Shown here one piece after another: positions 1 to 5,761 of a stretch of 5,761 nucleotides of DNA (within the stretch, counting starts at the first letter, position 1; each line of letters opens with the position of its first letter). Origin of the DNA: an uncultured Flavobacterium sp. Its GTDB lineage: Bacteria > Bacteroidota > Bacteroidia > Flavobacteriales > Flavobacteriaceae. The DNA lies in assembly GCA_946886675.1 (NCBI GenBank), contig CAMPIZ010000124.1:1-5761 (forward strand), in the 5' to 3' direction. The position numbers and the translations under genes were made by a program. Under the pieces are notes generated by a model. It searched no databases. It was given only the letters and a program-made list of their open reading frames with translations, and had not been told where the DNA came from.

Positions 1-560
1 GTTGGGGCATTTTTTTTACGGGTACTTATAACTATCTCACAATCCATTTCCATTTTTTGCGAAATGATATTCAGGTTTTTTTCCTTGATTATCCGCATTA
101 CCTTATTCATATTCTGATAACCAAATTTAAGCGTGTACACTACATCAATAGTGCGCTCTACTATTTCTGAAGCTTCGAGTGCCATTTGTGCAGATGTGCG
201 ATAGGCAGAAATAAGTCCGCCTACGCCAAGTTTAACTCCTCCGAAATAGCGGACAGAAACTACAAGTACGTTAGTAACGCCAAACGATTGTATTTGTCCG
301 TAAATAGGCATGCCCGCACTGTTGCTGGGTTCGCCGTCATCATTGGCTCTGTAATACAGTTTTTTCTCGTCGGTTCCTAACTGGAAAGCATAACACCAGT
401 GGCGGGCAGAATTGTGCTGTTTTTTTAAATCTTCCAGTATGGATTTTACCTCCTCTTCGCTACTTACGGGATATGCATAGCCAAAGAACTTGCTGTTCTT
501 TTCTTTGAACAGGGTTTCTTCAGATGGTGCTTCAAGTGTTTTGTAGGTGTCTTTTTCCAA
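1..560 (-). CDS. yigZ: YigZ/IMPACT family protein (UPF0029), C-terminus cut by window edge
   Basis: Reading the minus strand from 560 down to 3 gives 186 residues with no stop; the rest lies beyond the left edge. Full-length family members are about 200 residues, so only a short tail should be missing. The IMPACT/UPF0029 fold spans about residues 18-130. Its family hallmarks are visible: RANDDGEPSNSAG at 71-83 and VRYFGGVKLGVGGL at 103-116. A ferredoxin-like C-terminal domain (DUF1949 type) follows from about 140. The frame is open back to a TAG at 615-617 but contains no ATG before Met84, which is inside the conserved domain. TTG at 558-560 is therefore the best start, and it gives the N-terminus MEKDTYKTLEAPSEE. 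Eukaryotic IMPACT modulates the GCN2 kinase; the role of bacterial YigZ is not settled. The gene is transcribed away from the ABC transporter, so it is probably unrelated to it. The family call is very secure and the exact start less so. Confidence 0.93.
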   Translation of the reverse strand, partial: MEKDTYKTLEAPSEETLFKEKNSKFFGYAYPVSSEEEVKSILEDLKKQHNSARHWCYAFQLGTDEKKLYYRANDDGEPSNSAGMPIYGQIQSFGVTNVLVVSVRYFGGVKLGVGGLISAYRTSAQMALEASEIVERTIDVVYTLKFGYQNMNKVMRIIKEKNLNIISQKMEMDCEIVISTRKKNAP

Positions 561-579
561 AGGCTTAGGTAATTGCCTG

Positions 580-610
580 CAAAGGTATTTTATATGAAGG
601 GGAATTGCAA
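580..610 (-). promoter_or_regulatory. Bacteroidota-type -33/-7 promoter for the YigZ gene
   Basis: On the minus strand TTG (610-608) is followed by 20 bases and then TACCTTTG (587-580). This is an exact match to TAnnTTTG, the -7 element of the Bacteroidota housekeeping sigma factor, with the expected spacing to the -33 TTG. The transcript should begin near 572-575, only a dozen or so bases before the TTG start at 560. Such a short leader supports TTG as the real start codon. The transcription start is inferred, not seen. Confidence 0.65.
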
Positions 611-656
611 ACCGCTAACTTATGTAAACTTTTTTCTCTATCCGCCATATAATTTT

Positions 657-664
657 TACTTTTA
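657..664 (+). promoter_or_regulatory. weak candidate -7 element for the ABC transporter pair
   Basis: TACTTTTA lies 20 bases before the ATG at 685 and matches TAnnTTTG except for the last base. No TTG is seen at the expected -33 distance, only a T-run around 629-636. It is the best plus-strand candidate in the 124-base divergent intergenic region 561-684, which holds no other feature I can support. The real promoter could lie elsewhere in that stretch. Confidence 0.3.
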
Positions 665-684
665 CACCACTATAATAGTAAAGA

Positions 685-1611
685 ATGGATTCTATATTAA
701 AAGTAAATAACGTTGTAAAGCAATATGGTGATTATACCGCTTTAAACAGCGTTTCCCTAGAGGTTCCCAAAGGCAGTATTTATGGGCTTTTAGGCCCTAA
801 CGGTGCCGGGAAGACCTCACTTATACGAATTATTAACCAGATAACCATGCCCGATAGCGGAGAGGTTTTTCTTGACGGAGAAAAGCTTAACCCTAACCAT
901 ATTTCCCATATAGGCTACATGCCTGAGGAAAGAGGACTGTATAAAACCATGAAAGTAGGGGAGCAGGCACTTTATCTGGCACAGCTTAAAGGGCTTAGTA
1001 AGCAGGAGGCTAAAAAGCAACTGGAATACTGGTTTGAAAAACTGGAAATAAAAGGCTGGTGGAACAAAAAAATACAGGAGCTTTCTAAAGGTATGGCGCA
1101 AAAAATACAGTTTGTGGTAACGGTGCTGCACCAGCCCAAACTGCTTATTTTTGATGAGCCTTTTAGTGGCTTTGATCCTGTAAATGCCAACCTTATAAAA
1201 GATGAGATACTGGAGCTGCGTGATAAAGGCGCTACAGTAATTTTTTCTACCCACAGAATGGAAAGCGTAGAGGAGATGTGCGACCATATTGCCCTTATCC
1301 ATAAATCCAATAAACTTATAGAAGGCCTGCTGCATGATGTAAAGAAACAGTACAGGACAAACACTTTTGAAGTGGGTATTGCTCCTTATAACTTTCAGCA
1401 GCTGCTGGCCGACATAAACACAAAATACCAAACTAAACAGGCCGAGTTTAAAACGCTTGACGACGAGCTTAAACTGGAGGTAAGCCTGCCTCAGGGCGCT
1501 ACACCTCGGGAACTGATGCAATATCTTATGCAGCATGGGGACGTAACCTATTTTGTAGAGAAGATACCAAGCGTAAATGATATTTTTATTAAAACCGTAA
1601 GCCAGAGATAG
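685..1611 (+). CDS. ABC transporter ATP-binding protein, NatA-like (ABC-2 exporter)
   Basis: This 308-residue cytoplasmic ATPase powers the membrane subunit encoded one base downstream. The nucleotide-binding domain covers about residues 5-212. It has Walker A GPNGAGKT at 37-44 (Lys43), signature LSKGM at 133-137, Walker B LLIFDEP at 153-159 with catalytic Glu158, the D-loop SGFD at 161-164, and the switch His190 in FSTHRM. The Q-loop region reads GYMPEERGLY (78-87) and has no glutamine. That substitution and the LSKGM signature are typical of the NatA/YhaQ-like subfamily. The last 90 or so residues form a C-terminal extension like DUF4162, common in this subfamily. Only one ATPase is encoded here, so it probably works as a homodimer. 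NatA-type systems include sodium exporters, but the substrate here cannot be read from sequence. ATG at 685 gives a standard N-terminus. Confidence 0.95.
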   Translation: MDSILKVNNVVKQYGDYTALNSVSLEVPKGSIYGLLGPNGAGKTSLIRIINQITMPDSGEVFLDGEKLNPNHISHIGYMPEERGLYKTMKVGEQALYLAQLKGLSKQEAKKQLEYWFEKLEIKGWWNKKIQELSKGMAQKIQFVVTVLHQPKLLIFDEPFSGFDPVNANLIKDEILELRDKGATVIFSTHRMESVEEMCDHIALIHKSNKLIEGLLHDVKKQYRTNTFEVGIAPYNFQQLLADINTKYQTKQAEFKTLDDELKLEVSLPQGATPRELMQYLMQHGDVTYFVEKIPSVNDIFIKTVSQR

Positions 1612-1612
1612 T

Positions 1613-2908
1613 ATGAGCCTTTCCCTTATTATTAAAAGAGAATTTAATGCCAAAGTGCGTAATAAGTCGTTTATTGTAATGACGTTTCTCAGCCCGCTTT
1701 TAATGGTAGCCATGGCCTGCCTTGTGGGTTATCTGGCAAGTGTAAATGATGATGAGGCTGCCCGTGTAGCTATATATGACAAGTCCGGTCTTCTTATTGA
1801 CGATTTTAAAGACGATGAAGAAACTCATTACATTAATCTTTCTGATTTGCCTCTTCATGTAGCAAAGGAAAAAGCAAAGGAAGATTATCAGGGACTTATT
1901 TATATACCACAAGTACAAAATCCAATTGAGCTTGAGCATAAGGTTGAATATATATCGGATGACAGTCCCGGTATGGATTTTATCGGCGATATGGAAAAGA
2001 CAATCAATGATAAACTTACACGCTACAATCTTGAGCAGGCGGGAATTGATTATAAAACAATTGAAGATTCAAAGTCTAAAGCTGAAGTACGCCTTAGCAA
2101 GTTTTCCGGGGAGGAAAGCCTTAAATGGCTAAATGAGATTAAGATAGGTATAGGGTTTGCATTTGGTTACCTTATCATGATGTTTATTATTATATACGGA
2201 AACATGGTAATGCGCAGCGTTATTGAGGAAAAAACCAACCGTATTATAGAAATTATAATTTCATCAATAAAGCCTTTTAAGTTAATGATGGGTAAAATTG
2301 TAGGTACTTCCCTGGCAGGAATCCTACAATTTATTATATGGGCTGTTTTAGGGGTTATATTGTTTTTTGTGGCAAGCAGCGTTTTTGGCCTTCAGGTAGG
2401 TAATACAGCTGCCGTACAGGCACAGGCTGCTGAGACTACAAATTCTGCTTTAGTAATGCAGGGTTATATTAACGAACTTATGCAATTGCCCTGGGCTACC
2501 ATGATATTGTCTTTCATTATATTTTTTATTGGTGGATTTTTCCTTTACAGTTCCATTTATGCGGCTATAGGTGCGGCAGTAGATAGTGAAACCGATTCGC
2601 AACAGTTTCTCCTGCCTATTATACTGCCACTTATGCTTGCGGTATATGTAGGCTTTTTTACTGTAATTAATGATCCGCATGGTACAGTAGCCACAGTTTT
2701 TTCGCTTATACCGCTTACATCACCTATAGTAATGCTGATGCGTATACCATTTGGCGTGCCGTTATGGGAGCTAATACTTTCTATGGTTATCTTGTTTGCA
2801 ACTTTCTTTGGTGTGGTATGGTTTGCCTCAAAAATATACCGCATAGGCATACTTATGTATGGTAAAAAACCATCGTATAAAGAAATTTTCAGGTGGCTTA
2901 AATATTAA
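1613..2908 (+). CDS. ABC-2 family transporter permease, NatB-like
   Basis: This 431-residue inner-membrane subunit is the partner of the preceding ATPase. A first membrane segment at about 20-42 is followed by a large soluble region (about 43-177), probably extracytoplasmic. Roughly six further hydrophobic segments follow, near 178-200, 231-256, 297-322, 333-353, 359-378 and 386-406. This is the ABC2_membrane_3 (NatB/YhaP-like) layout. The cytoplasmic stretch at about 203-229 (EEKTNRIIEIIISSIKPF then KLMMGKIVG) is the characteristic coupling region of this family. The length is normal for the family. The start ATG lies one base after the ATPase stop (TAGTATG), so the two are almost certainly translated from one mRNA, perhaps by coupled re-initiation. 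The transported substrate is unknown: an ion, peptide or drug are all possible. Confidence 0.93.
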   Translation: MSLSLIIKREFNAKVRNKSFIVMTFLSPLLMVAMACLVGYLASVNDDEAARVAIYDKSGLLIDDFKDDEETHYINLSDLPLHVAKEKAKEDYQGLIYIPQVQNPIELEHKVEYISDDSPGMDFIGDMEKTINDKLTRYNLEQAGIDYKTIEDSKSKAEVRLSKFSGEESLKWLNEIKIGIGFAFGYLIMMFIIIYGNMVMRSVIEEKTNRIIEIIISSIKPFKLMMGKIVGTSLAGILQFIIWAVLGVILFFVASSVFGLQVGNTAAVQAQAAETTNSALVMQGYINELMQLPWATMILSFIIFFIGGFFLYSSIYAAIGAAVDSETDSQQFLLPIILPLMLAVYVGFFTVINDPHGTVATVFSLIPLTSPIVMLMRIPFGVPLWELILSMVILFATFFGVVWFASKIYRIGILMYGKKPSYKEIFRWLKY

Positions 2909-2940
2909 TTTAGTAAAGGTATTCGTTAAAAGTTAATTAC

Positions 2941-2983
2941 CCGGTTTGTTATCGTAGCTAAATATAGGTAACTTTAAAACCGG
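2941..2983. repeat. 7-bp inverted repeat bracketing the promoter
   Basis: CCGGTTT at 2941-2947 is the reverse complement of AAACCGG at 2977-2983. The left arm overlaps the -33 TTTG box and the right arm begins directly after the -7 box. The placement would suit a repressor operator. However, a 7-base match with a 29-base spacer can easily arise by chance in a gap this size, and neither arm extends further. Confidence 0.25.
2945..2976 (+). promoter_or_regulatory. -33/-7 promoter upstream of the sigma-54 response regulator gene
   Basis: TTTG (2945-2948) is followed by exactly 20 bases and then TAACTTTA (2969-2976). This matches TTTG-N19/20-TAnnTTTG except for the last base of the -7 box. The transcript would start around 2982-2985 and leave a leader of about 35 bases before the ATG at 3020. 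I saw no sigma-54 type -24/-12 motif (TGGC...TTGC) in this gap, so the regulator gene is probably expressed by the vegetative sigma factor. Confidence 0.55.
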
Positions 2984-3019
2984 ACTATTAACATATAAAA
3001 ATCAAACATACAATAAACA

Positions 3020-4183
3020 ATGCCAAAAATACTGATAATAGAAGACGAAGCAGCTATCCGAAGGGTACTAAACAAAATACTTGCTGAAGAGAATGACTCT
3101 TATAAGGTGGAGGAGGCTGAAGACGGACTGGCAGGAGTGGAAAAGATAAAAAATGAAGATTACGACCTTGTGCTTTGCGATATAAAGATGCCAAAAATGG
3201 ATGGTGTTGAAGTGCTTGAAGCAGTAAAGAAGATAAAACCTGAAATTCCGTTTGTAATGATATCAGGGCATGGTGACCTGGAAACGGCTATACAGACAAT
3301 GAGGCTTGGCGCTTTTGACTATATCTCAAAACCGCCGGATCTAAACCGCCTTCTTAATACAGTGCGCAATGCACTGGATAGGAAAATACTTGTGGTTGAA
3401 AATAAAATGCTGAAAAAGAAAGTAAGCAAGAACTACGAGATGATAGGAGACAGCGAACCTATTAACCTAATTAAAGATATTATAGAAAAAGTAGCACCTA
3501 CCGATGCCCGTGTACTTATAACCGGGCCAAATGGTACGGGTAAGGAGCTCGTGGCCCACTGGCTGCATGAAAAAAGTGAAAGAAGTACCGCACCATTTAT
3601 AGAAGTAAACTGTGCTGCTATACCAAGCGAGCTTATAGAAAGTGAGCTTTTTGGCCATGTTAAAGGTGCTTTTACCAGTGCAGTGAAAGACAGGGCAGGA
3701 AAATTTGAAGCCGCCGATAAGGGGACTATTTTTCTGGATGAGGTAGGAGACATGAGCCTTCCAGCTCAAGCCAAAGTGCTGCGTGCTCTTCAGGAAAATA
3801 TGATTCAAAGGGTAGGTGCCGAAAAAGATATAAAAGTTGATGTAAGGGTAATAGCGGCTACCAATAAAGACCTTAAAAAAGAAATTGAAGAAGGACGTTT
3901 TAGGGAAGACTTATACCATCGCCTTGCGGTTATACTTATAAAAGTGCCCGCACTTAACGACAGGAGGGATGATATCCCGTTACTTATAAACCATTTTGCC
4001 GAAAAGATAGCAGGGGAGCAGGGCACAGCGCCTAAAAAGTTTTCTGATAAAGCAGTTAGCCTGCTAAAGGAGTATGACTGGACAGGTAATATACGTGAGC
4101 TGCGTAATGTGGTAGAACGACTTATTATTTTAGGTGGCAGCGACATATCCGAAACTGATGTAAAACTTTTTGCAAGTAAATAA
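3020..4183 (+). CDS. sigma-54-dependent response regulator (REC + AAA+), no DNA-binding domain
   Basis: This 387-residue NtrC-type regulator should drive RNA polymerase carrying sigma-54 (RpoN) after phosphorylation by a histidine kinase. The receiver domain (about 1-120) has the acidic pair Glu8/Asp9, phospho-acceptor Asp54 in LCDIKMP, Ser82, Tyr101 and Lys104. A helical linker (about 118-140) leads to the AAA+ domain (about 141-368). There the Walker A is GPNGTGKE (169-176), the sigma-54 contact loop is GAFTSA (216-221) instead of the classical GAFTGA, and Walker B is GTIFLDE (235-241). The sensor region has Asn282, an arginine-finger region lies at GRFRED (292-297), and the sensor II motif is GNIRELRN (356-363). 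The protein ends about 24 residues after that motif, so the usual Fis-type helix-turn-helix is missing. The TAA is followed by another stop in frame, and the next gene starts 33 bases later, so a frameshifted domain cannot be hidden there. No histidine kinase is encoded in the window. Confidence 0.95.
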   Translation: MPKILIIEDEAAIRRVLNKILAEENDSYKVEEAEDGLAGVEKIKNEDYDLVLCDIKMPKMDGVEVLEAVKKIKPEIPFVMISGHGDLETAIQTMRLGAFDYISKPPDLNRLLNTVRNALDRKILVVENKMLKKKVSKNYEMIGDSEPINLIKDIIEKVAPTDARVLITGPNGTGKELVAHWLHEKSERSTAPFIEVNCAAIPSELIESELFGHVKGAFTSAVKDRAGKFEAADKGTIFLDEVGDMSLPAQAKVLRALQENMIQRVGAEKDIKVDVRVIAATNKDLKKEIEEGRFREDLYHRLAVILIKVPALNDRRDDIPLLINHFAEKIAGEQGTAPKKFSDKAVSLLKEYDWTGNIRELRNVVERLIILGGSDISETDVKLFASK

Positions 4184-4188
4184 ATACG

Positions 4189-4204
4189 GCCATGATAATA
4201 TGGC
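4189..4204. other. small hairpin between the regulator and the helicase-like gene
   Basis: GCCAT (4189-4193) and ATGGC (4200-4204) can pair around a six-base loop, GATAAT. The stem is only 5 bp and no T-run follows, so it does not look like a rho-independent terminator. It lies 12 bases before the next ATG and could at most affect translation or mRNA processing. It may well be chance. Confidence 0.2.
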
Positions 4205-4216
4205 AAACGATTATAT

Positions 4217-4858
4217 ATGTTTTTAAAGAAAATAAACGAAAAGCTTTTACAAGGCATTGAAGAGGCTGGATTTACCGAGCCTACAGAACTGCAAAAAGAA
4301 AGCTTTGGTACCATAAAAAGTGGCGCCGATTGTGTGCTTTCTGCGCCAAGTGCCGAAGGAAAAAGCACGACTATTGTTATTAATGTAATTCAAAAGCTGG
4401 GAAAAGCTTTCCAGCAGTCGCCACGTGCACTTATAATAGTGCAGGATAAGGCCAAAGTGCTTGAAATGGAGGAGATATTTGCCACATTGGGAAAATATAC
4501 CGATTTAAGAGTATATGGTGTTTATGAGCAGGGCGATATTGATTATGATAAAAACCAGATATCTGTAGGTATAGATGTGCTTATAGGGACCCCCGGAAGG
4601 CTTAATGATATGTTTGCAACGGCAGGTTATGATGTTAACCAGCTTAAAATGTTTATTGTAGATGATGCCGAAGTCCTGCTTAAAGCCAGGATGGATTCTA
4701 AAATTACCCGCATATCAAACAGTATTGCAAAAACGCAGCGGTTGTTTTTTACCGATGTAATTACTGAGCGTGTGGAAATTTTAGCCGACAGACTTATGGT
4801 AGAACCTCTTTTCTTTGAGTTTGAAGAAGATGAAGAAGATGTAAATGGAAATTCATAA
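4217..4858 (+). CDS. single-domain DEAD-box helicase-like protein with degenerate motifs
   Basis: These 213 residues align with the first RecA-like domain of DEAD-box RNA helicases and then stop. A Q-motif-like stretch (GFTEPTELQKESF, 18-30, Gln26) opens the protein. The P-loop is APSAEGKST (43-51), keeping Gly48 and Lys49. Motif Ia (PTRELA) is lost and replaced by QDKAKV at 76-81. TPGRL is intact at 125-129. Motif II reads DDAE (149-152) instead of DEAD. The SAT motif has become TDV (179-181). The end is acidic (EFEEDEEDVNGNS). The second RecA domain, which carries motifs IV-VI and the arginine finger, is absent. Downstream there are only 29 bases before the next gene. Classical unwinding therefore looks unlikely. 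It may bind ATP or RNA weakly or serve as a protein partner, but this is inference. The clean open frame and position inside a tight run of genes argue against a decaying pseudogene. Confidence 0.88.
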   Translation: MFLKKINEKLLQGIEEAGFTEPTELQKESFGTIKSGADCVLSAPSAEGKSTTIVINVIQKLGKAFQQSPRALIIVQDKAKVLEMEEIFATLGKYTDLRVYGVYEQGDIDYDKNQISVGIDVLIGTPGRLNDMFATAGYDVNQLKMFIVDDAEVLLKARMDSKITRISNSIAKTQRLFFTDVITERVEILADRLMVEPLFFEFEEDEEDVNGNS

Positions 4859-4887
4859 AATTACCCAAATCTAAATAACTCCATAAC

Positions 4888-5097
4888 ATGGCACTAATAA
4901 AAATATATTCAGGAAGTGAAATAGAAGTAACTCCTGTAAAAACTGCGCTTGAAGAAGCAGGTATTAATCCTGTTGTTAAAAATAATGTACAGTCCGCTAC
5001 TGTAGCAGGTTTTGGGCCAATTGGGCAGGCTATAGAACTTTATGTTGAGGAAAATGAAGCGGAGGCTGCAAATGTTATAGCAGAAAGCTTTAGATAG
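4888..5097 (+). CDS. DUF2007-like small protein (putative signal-transducing protein)
   Basis: This 69-residue soluble protein has no signal peptide or membrane segment. Its pattern is beta strand (LIKIYSGS, 3-10), helix ending in LEEAGI (21-26), strand (NPVVKNN, 27-33), a glycine-rich turn (GFGPIGQ, 41-47), strand (IELYVEEN, 49-56) and a closing helix. This is the small alpha/beta fold of the DUF2007 family, in which an aliphatic LEEAGI followed by a strand and an acidic ELYV segment is usual. The family is sometimes labelled a putative signal-transducing protein, but no biochemical role is established. It lies 29 bases after the helicase-like gene and one base before the hydrolase start, so it is probably co-transcribed with both. 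The family call is fairly confident and the function is unknown. Confidence 0.75.
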   Translation: MALIKIYSGSEIEVTPVKTALEEAGINPVVKNNVQSATVAGFGPIGQAIELYVEENEAEAANVIAESFR

Positions 5098-5098
5098 T

Positions 5099-5761
5099 AT
5101 GAAATCTATACGGCTTATACTTATTTCATTAGCCTCTTTTTTTGTTGTTGCTTATGTTGTAATTGTAATGTTGCTTTATTTTAGCCAGGACAGCATGATT
5201 TTCCCTGCTATCAAACTTAAAAAAGAATATACATATCATTATTTCTCTGAGTTTGAAGAAATAAATATTCCTGTTGGAGATAATACAAGTCTCAACAGTT
5301 TACTGTTTAAAGCTGACAATTCTAAAGGGCTTATTTTTTATCTTCATGGAAACGGAGGTAATTTAAGCACATGGGGTGGTATCGCACAAACATATACCGA
5401 CCTGGGATATGATATTTTTATACCTGATTATCGCGGTTACGGAAAAAGCGAGGGACATATAGAAAGTGAAGATCAGTTTTTAAAAGATATCCAGGCTGCT
5501 TATGAGGAAGCTTTAAAAAAATATGATGAAGAAGATATTACTATAATAGGTTATAGTATAGGTACGGGAGCTGCTGCTAAGCTTGCCTCAGAGAATAATC
5601 CGAAGCGGCTTATACTTAAAGCACCATACTATCAATTAAGTGAAGTTGTACATAACCGTGTACCTTTTATGCCTGATTTTCTTTTAAAATACAGGTTTAA
5701 AACTTATAGGTTTTTAGAAAAAGTGAAATGCCCTGTGTATATTTTTCATGGTACTAAAGAC
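5099..5761 (+). CDS. membrane-anchored alpha/beta hydrolase (ABHD13/17-like), 3' end cut by window edge
   Basis: The frame is open from ATG 5099 to the right edge, giving 221 residues without a stop. An uncleaved hydrophobic segment (about 5-28) is followed by FSQDSMIFP (28-36), the usual start of the Bem46/ABHD13/ABHD17-like group, so the catalytic domain is probably tethered to the inner membrane. Core motifs are the oxyanion-loop HGNGGN (83-88), PDYRGYGKSEG (109-119), and the nucleophile elbow GYSIG (151-155) with Ser153. HGTKD (217-221) ends in the probable catalytic Asp221. The catalytic His should lie beyond the window; family members are usually about 260-280 residues. Substrates could be an ester, thioester or amide, and cannot be told from this sequence. 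The start lies one base after the DUF2007 stop in the same TAGTATG arrangement as the ABC pair, which supports co-translation. Confidence 0.92.
   Translation, partial: MKSIRLILISLASFFVVAYVVIVMLLYFSQDSMIFPAIKLKKEYTYHYFSEFEEINIPVGDNTSLNSLLFKADNSKGLIFYLHGNGGNLSTWGGIAQTYTDLGYDIFIPDYRGYGKSEGHIESEDQFLKDIQAAYEEALKKYDEEDITIIGYSIGTGAAAKLASENNPKRLILKAPYYQLSEVVHNRVPFMPDFLLKYRFKTYRFLEKVKCPVYIFHGTKD

Noticed and set aside
186..380. Plus-strand 64-codon frame in the YigZ region
   Set aside because: It is antisense to the conserved GEPSNSAG and VRYFGG motifs of the real minus-strand gene.
561..684. Sigma-54 promoter (-24/-12) in the divergent intergenic region
   Set aside because: TTGCA occurs on the minus strand near 606-610, but no GG doublet sits at the required distance upstream; nor did I see a convincing TGGC...TTGC pair in the gap 2909-3019.
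817..1713. Long minus-strand open frame of 298 codons opposite the ABC ATPase
   Set aside because: It lies wholly antisense to a gene with every ABC motif intact, resembles no family I recognise, and has the Cys/Phe/Tyr/Leu-rich composition typical of a shadow frame.
2909..2940. Terminator after the ABC transporter pair
   Set aside because: No stable GC-rich stem followed by a T-run is visible; the CCGGTTT/AAACCGG arms nearby have a 29-base spacer and no T-run.
4184..4216. Missing helix-turn-helix of the regulator hidden by a frameshift
   Set aside because: Only 33 bases separate the stop from the next gene, which cannot encode a Fis-type domain, and the next gene's product is clearly helicase-like from its first residues.
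3805..4368. Minus-strand open frame of 187 codons opposite the regulator end and helicase-like start
   Set aside because: It is rich in Ser and Leu, spans two convincing plus-strand genes, and has no recognisable motif or promoter; it is a shadow of codon use on the other strand.
1..5761. Mobile element, CRISPR array, toxin-antitoxin or phage defence system
   Set aside because: No repeat arrays, transposase or integrase motifs, terminal repeats or defence-type domains were seen; base composition and codon use look even across the genes.

Overview
The window looks like chromosomal DNA from a member of the Bacteroidota, most likely a flavobacterium. It is AT-rich. Start codons are preceded by A-rich stretches rather than Shine-Dalgarno sequences. 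Two intergenic stretches carry close matches to the Bacteroidota vegetative promoter (TTTG/TTG at -33, TAnnTTTG at -7). All the protein families fit that group. The genes use many ATA (Ile) and CTT (Leu) codons. Assignment below phylum level is inference.

Layout: (1) 1-560, minus strand: a YigZ/IMPACT family protein whose C-terminus runs off the left edge. It appears to start at a TTG codon a few bases downstream of a good promoter. (2) 561-684: a divergent intergenic promoter region. (3) 685-2908, plus strand: a two-gene ABC exporter of the NatA/NatB (ABC-2) type, an ATPase and a membrane subunit one base apart. (4) 2909-3019: an intergenic gap with a clear -33/-7 promoter. (5) 3020-5761, plus strand: a closely spaced run of four genes. 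These are a sigma-54 response regulator (receiver + AAA+ ATPase) with no DNA-binding domain; a short DEAD-box-like protein with only the first RecA domain and degenerate motifs; a 69-residue DUF2007-like protein; and a membrane-anchored alpha/beta hydrolase cut by the right edge.

How the genes may work together: the ABC pair should form one exporter of unknown substrate. The regulator, half-helicase, DUF2007 protein and hydrolase are spaced 33, 29 and 1 bases apart and are probably co-transcribed from the promoter at about 2945-2976. No shared pathway can be read from the sequence. The most unusual content is this run, which pairs a sigma-54 activator unable to bind DNA through a Fis-type domain with a helicase fold that has lost its second domain and several catalytic motifs. 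I saw no tRNA, rRNA, CRISPR array, insertion sequence or other mobile element, and nothing that proves a wholly new system.
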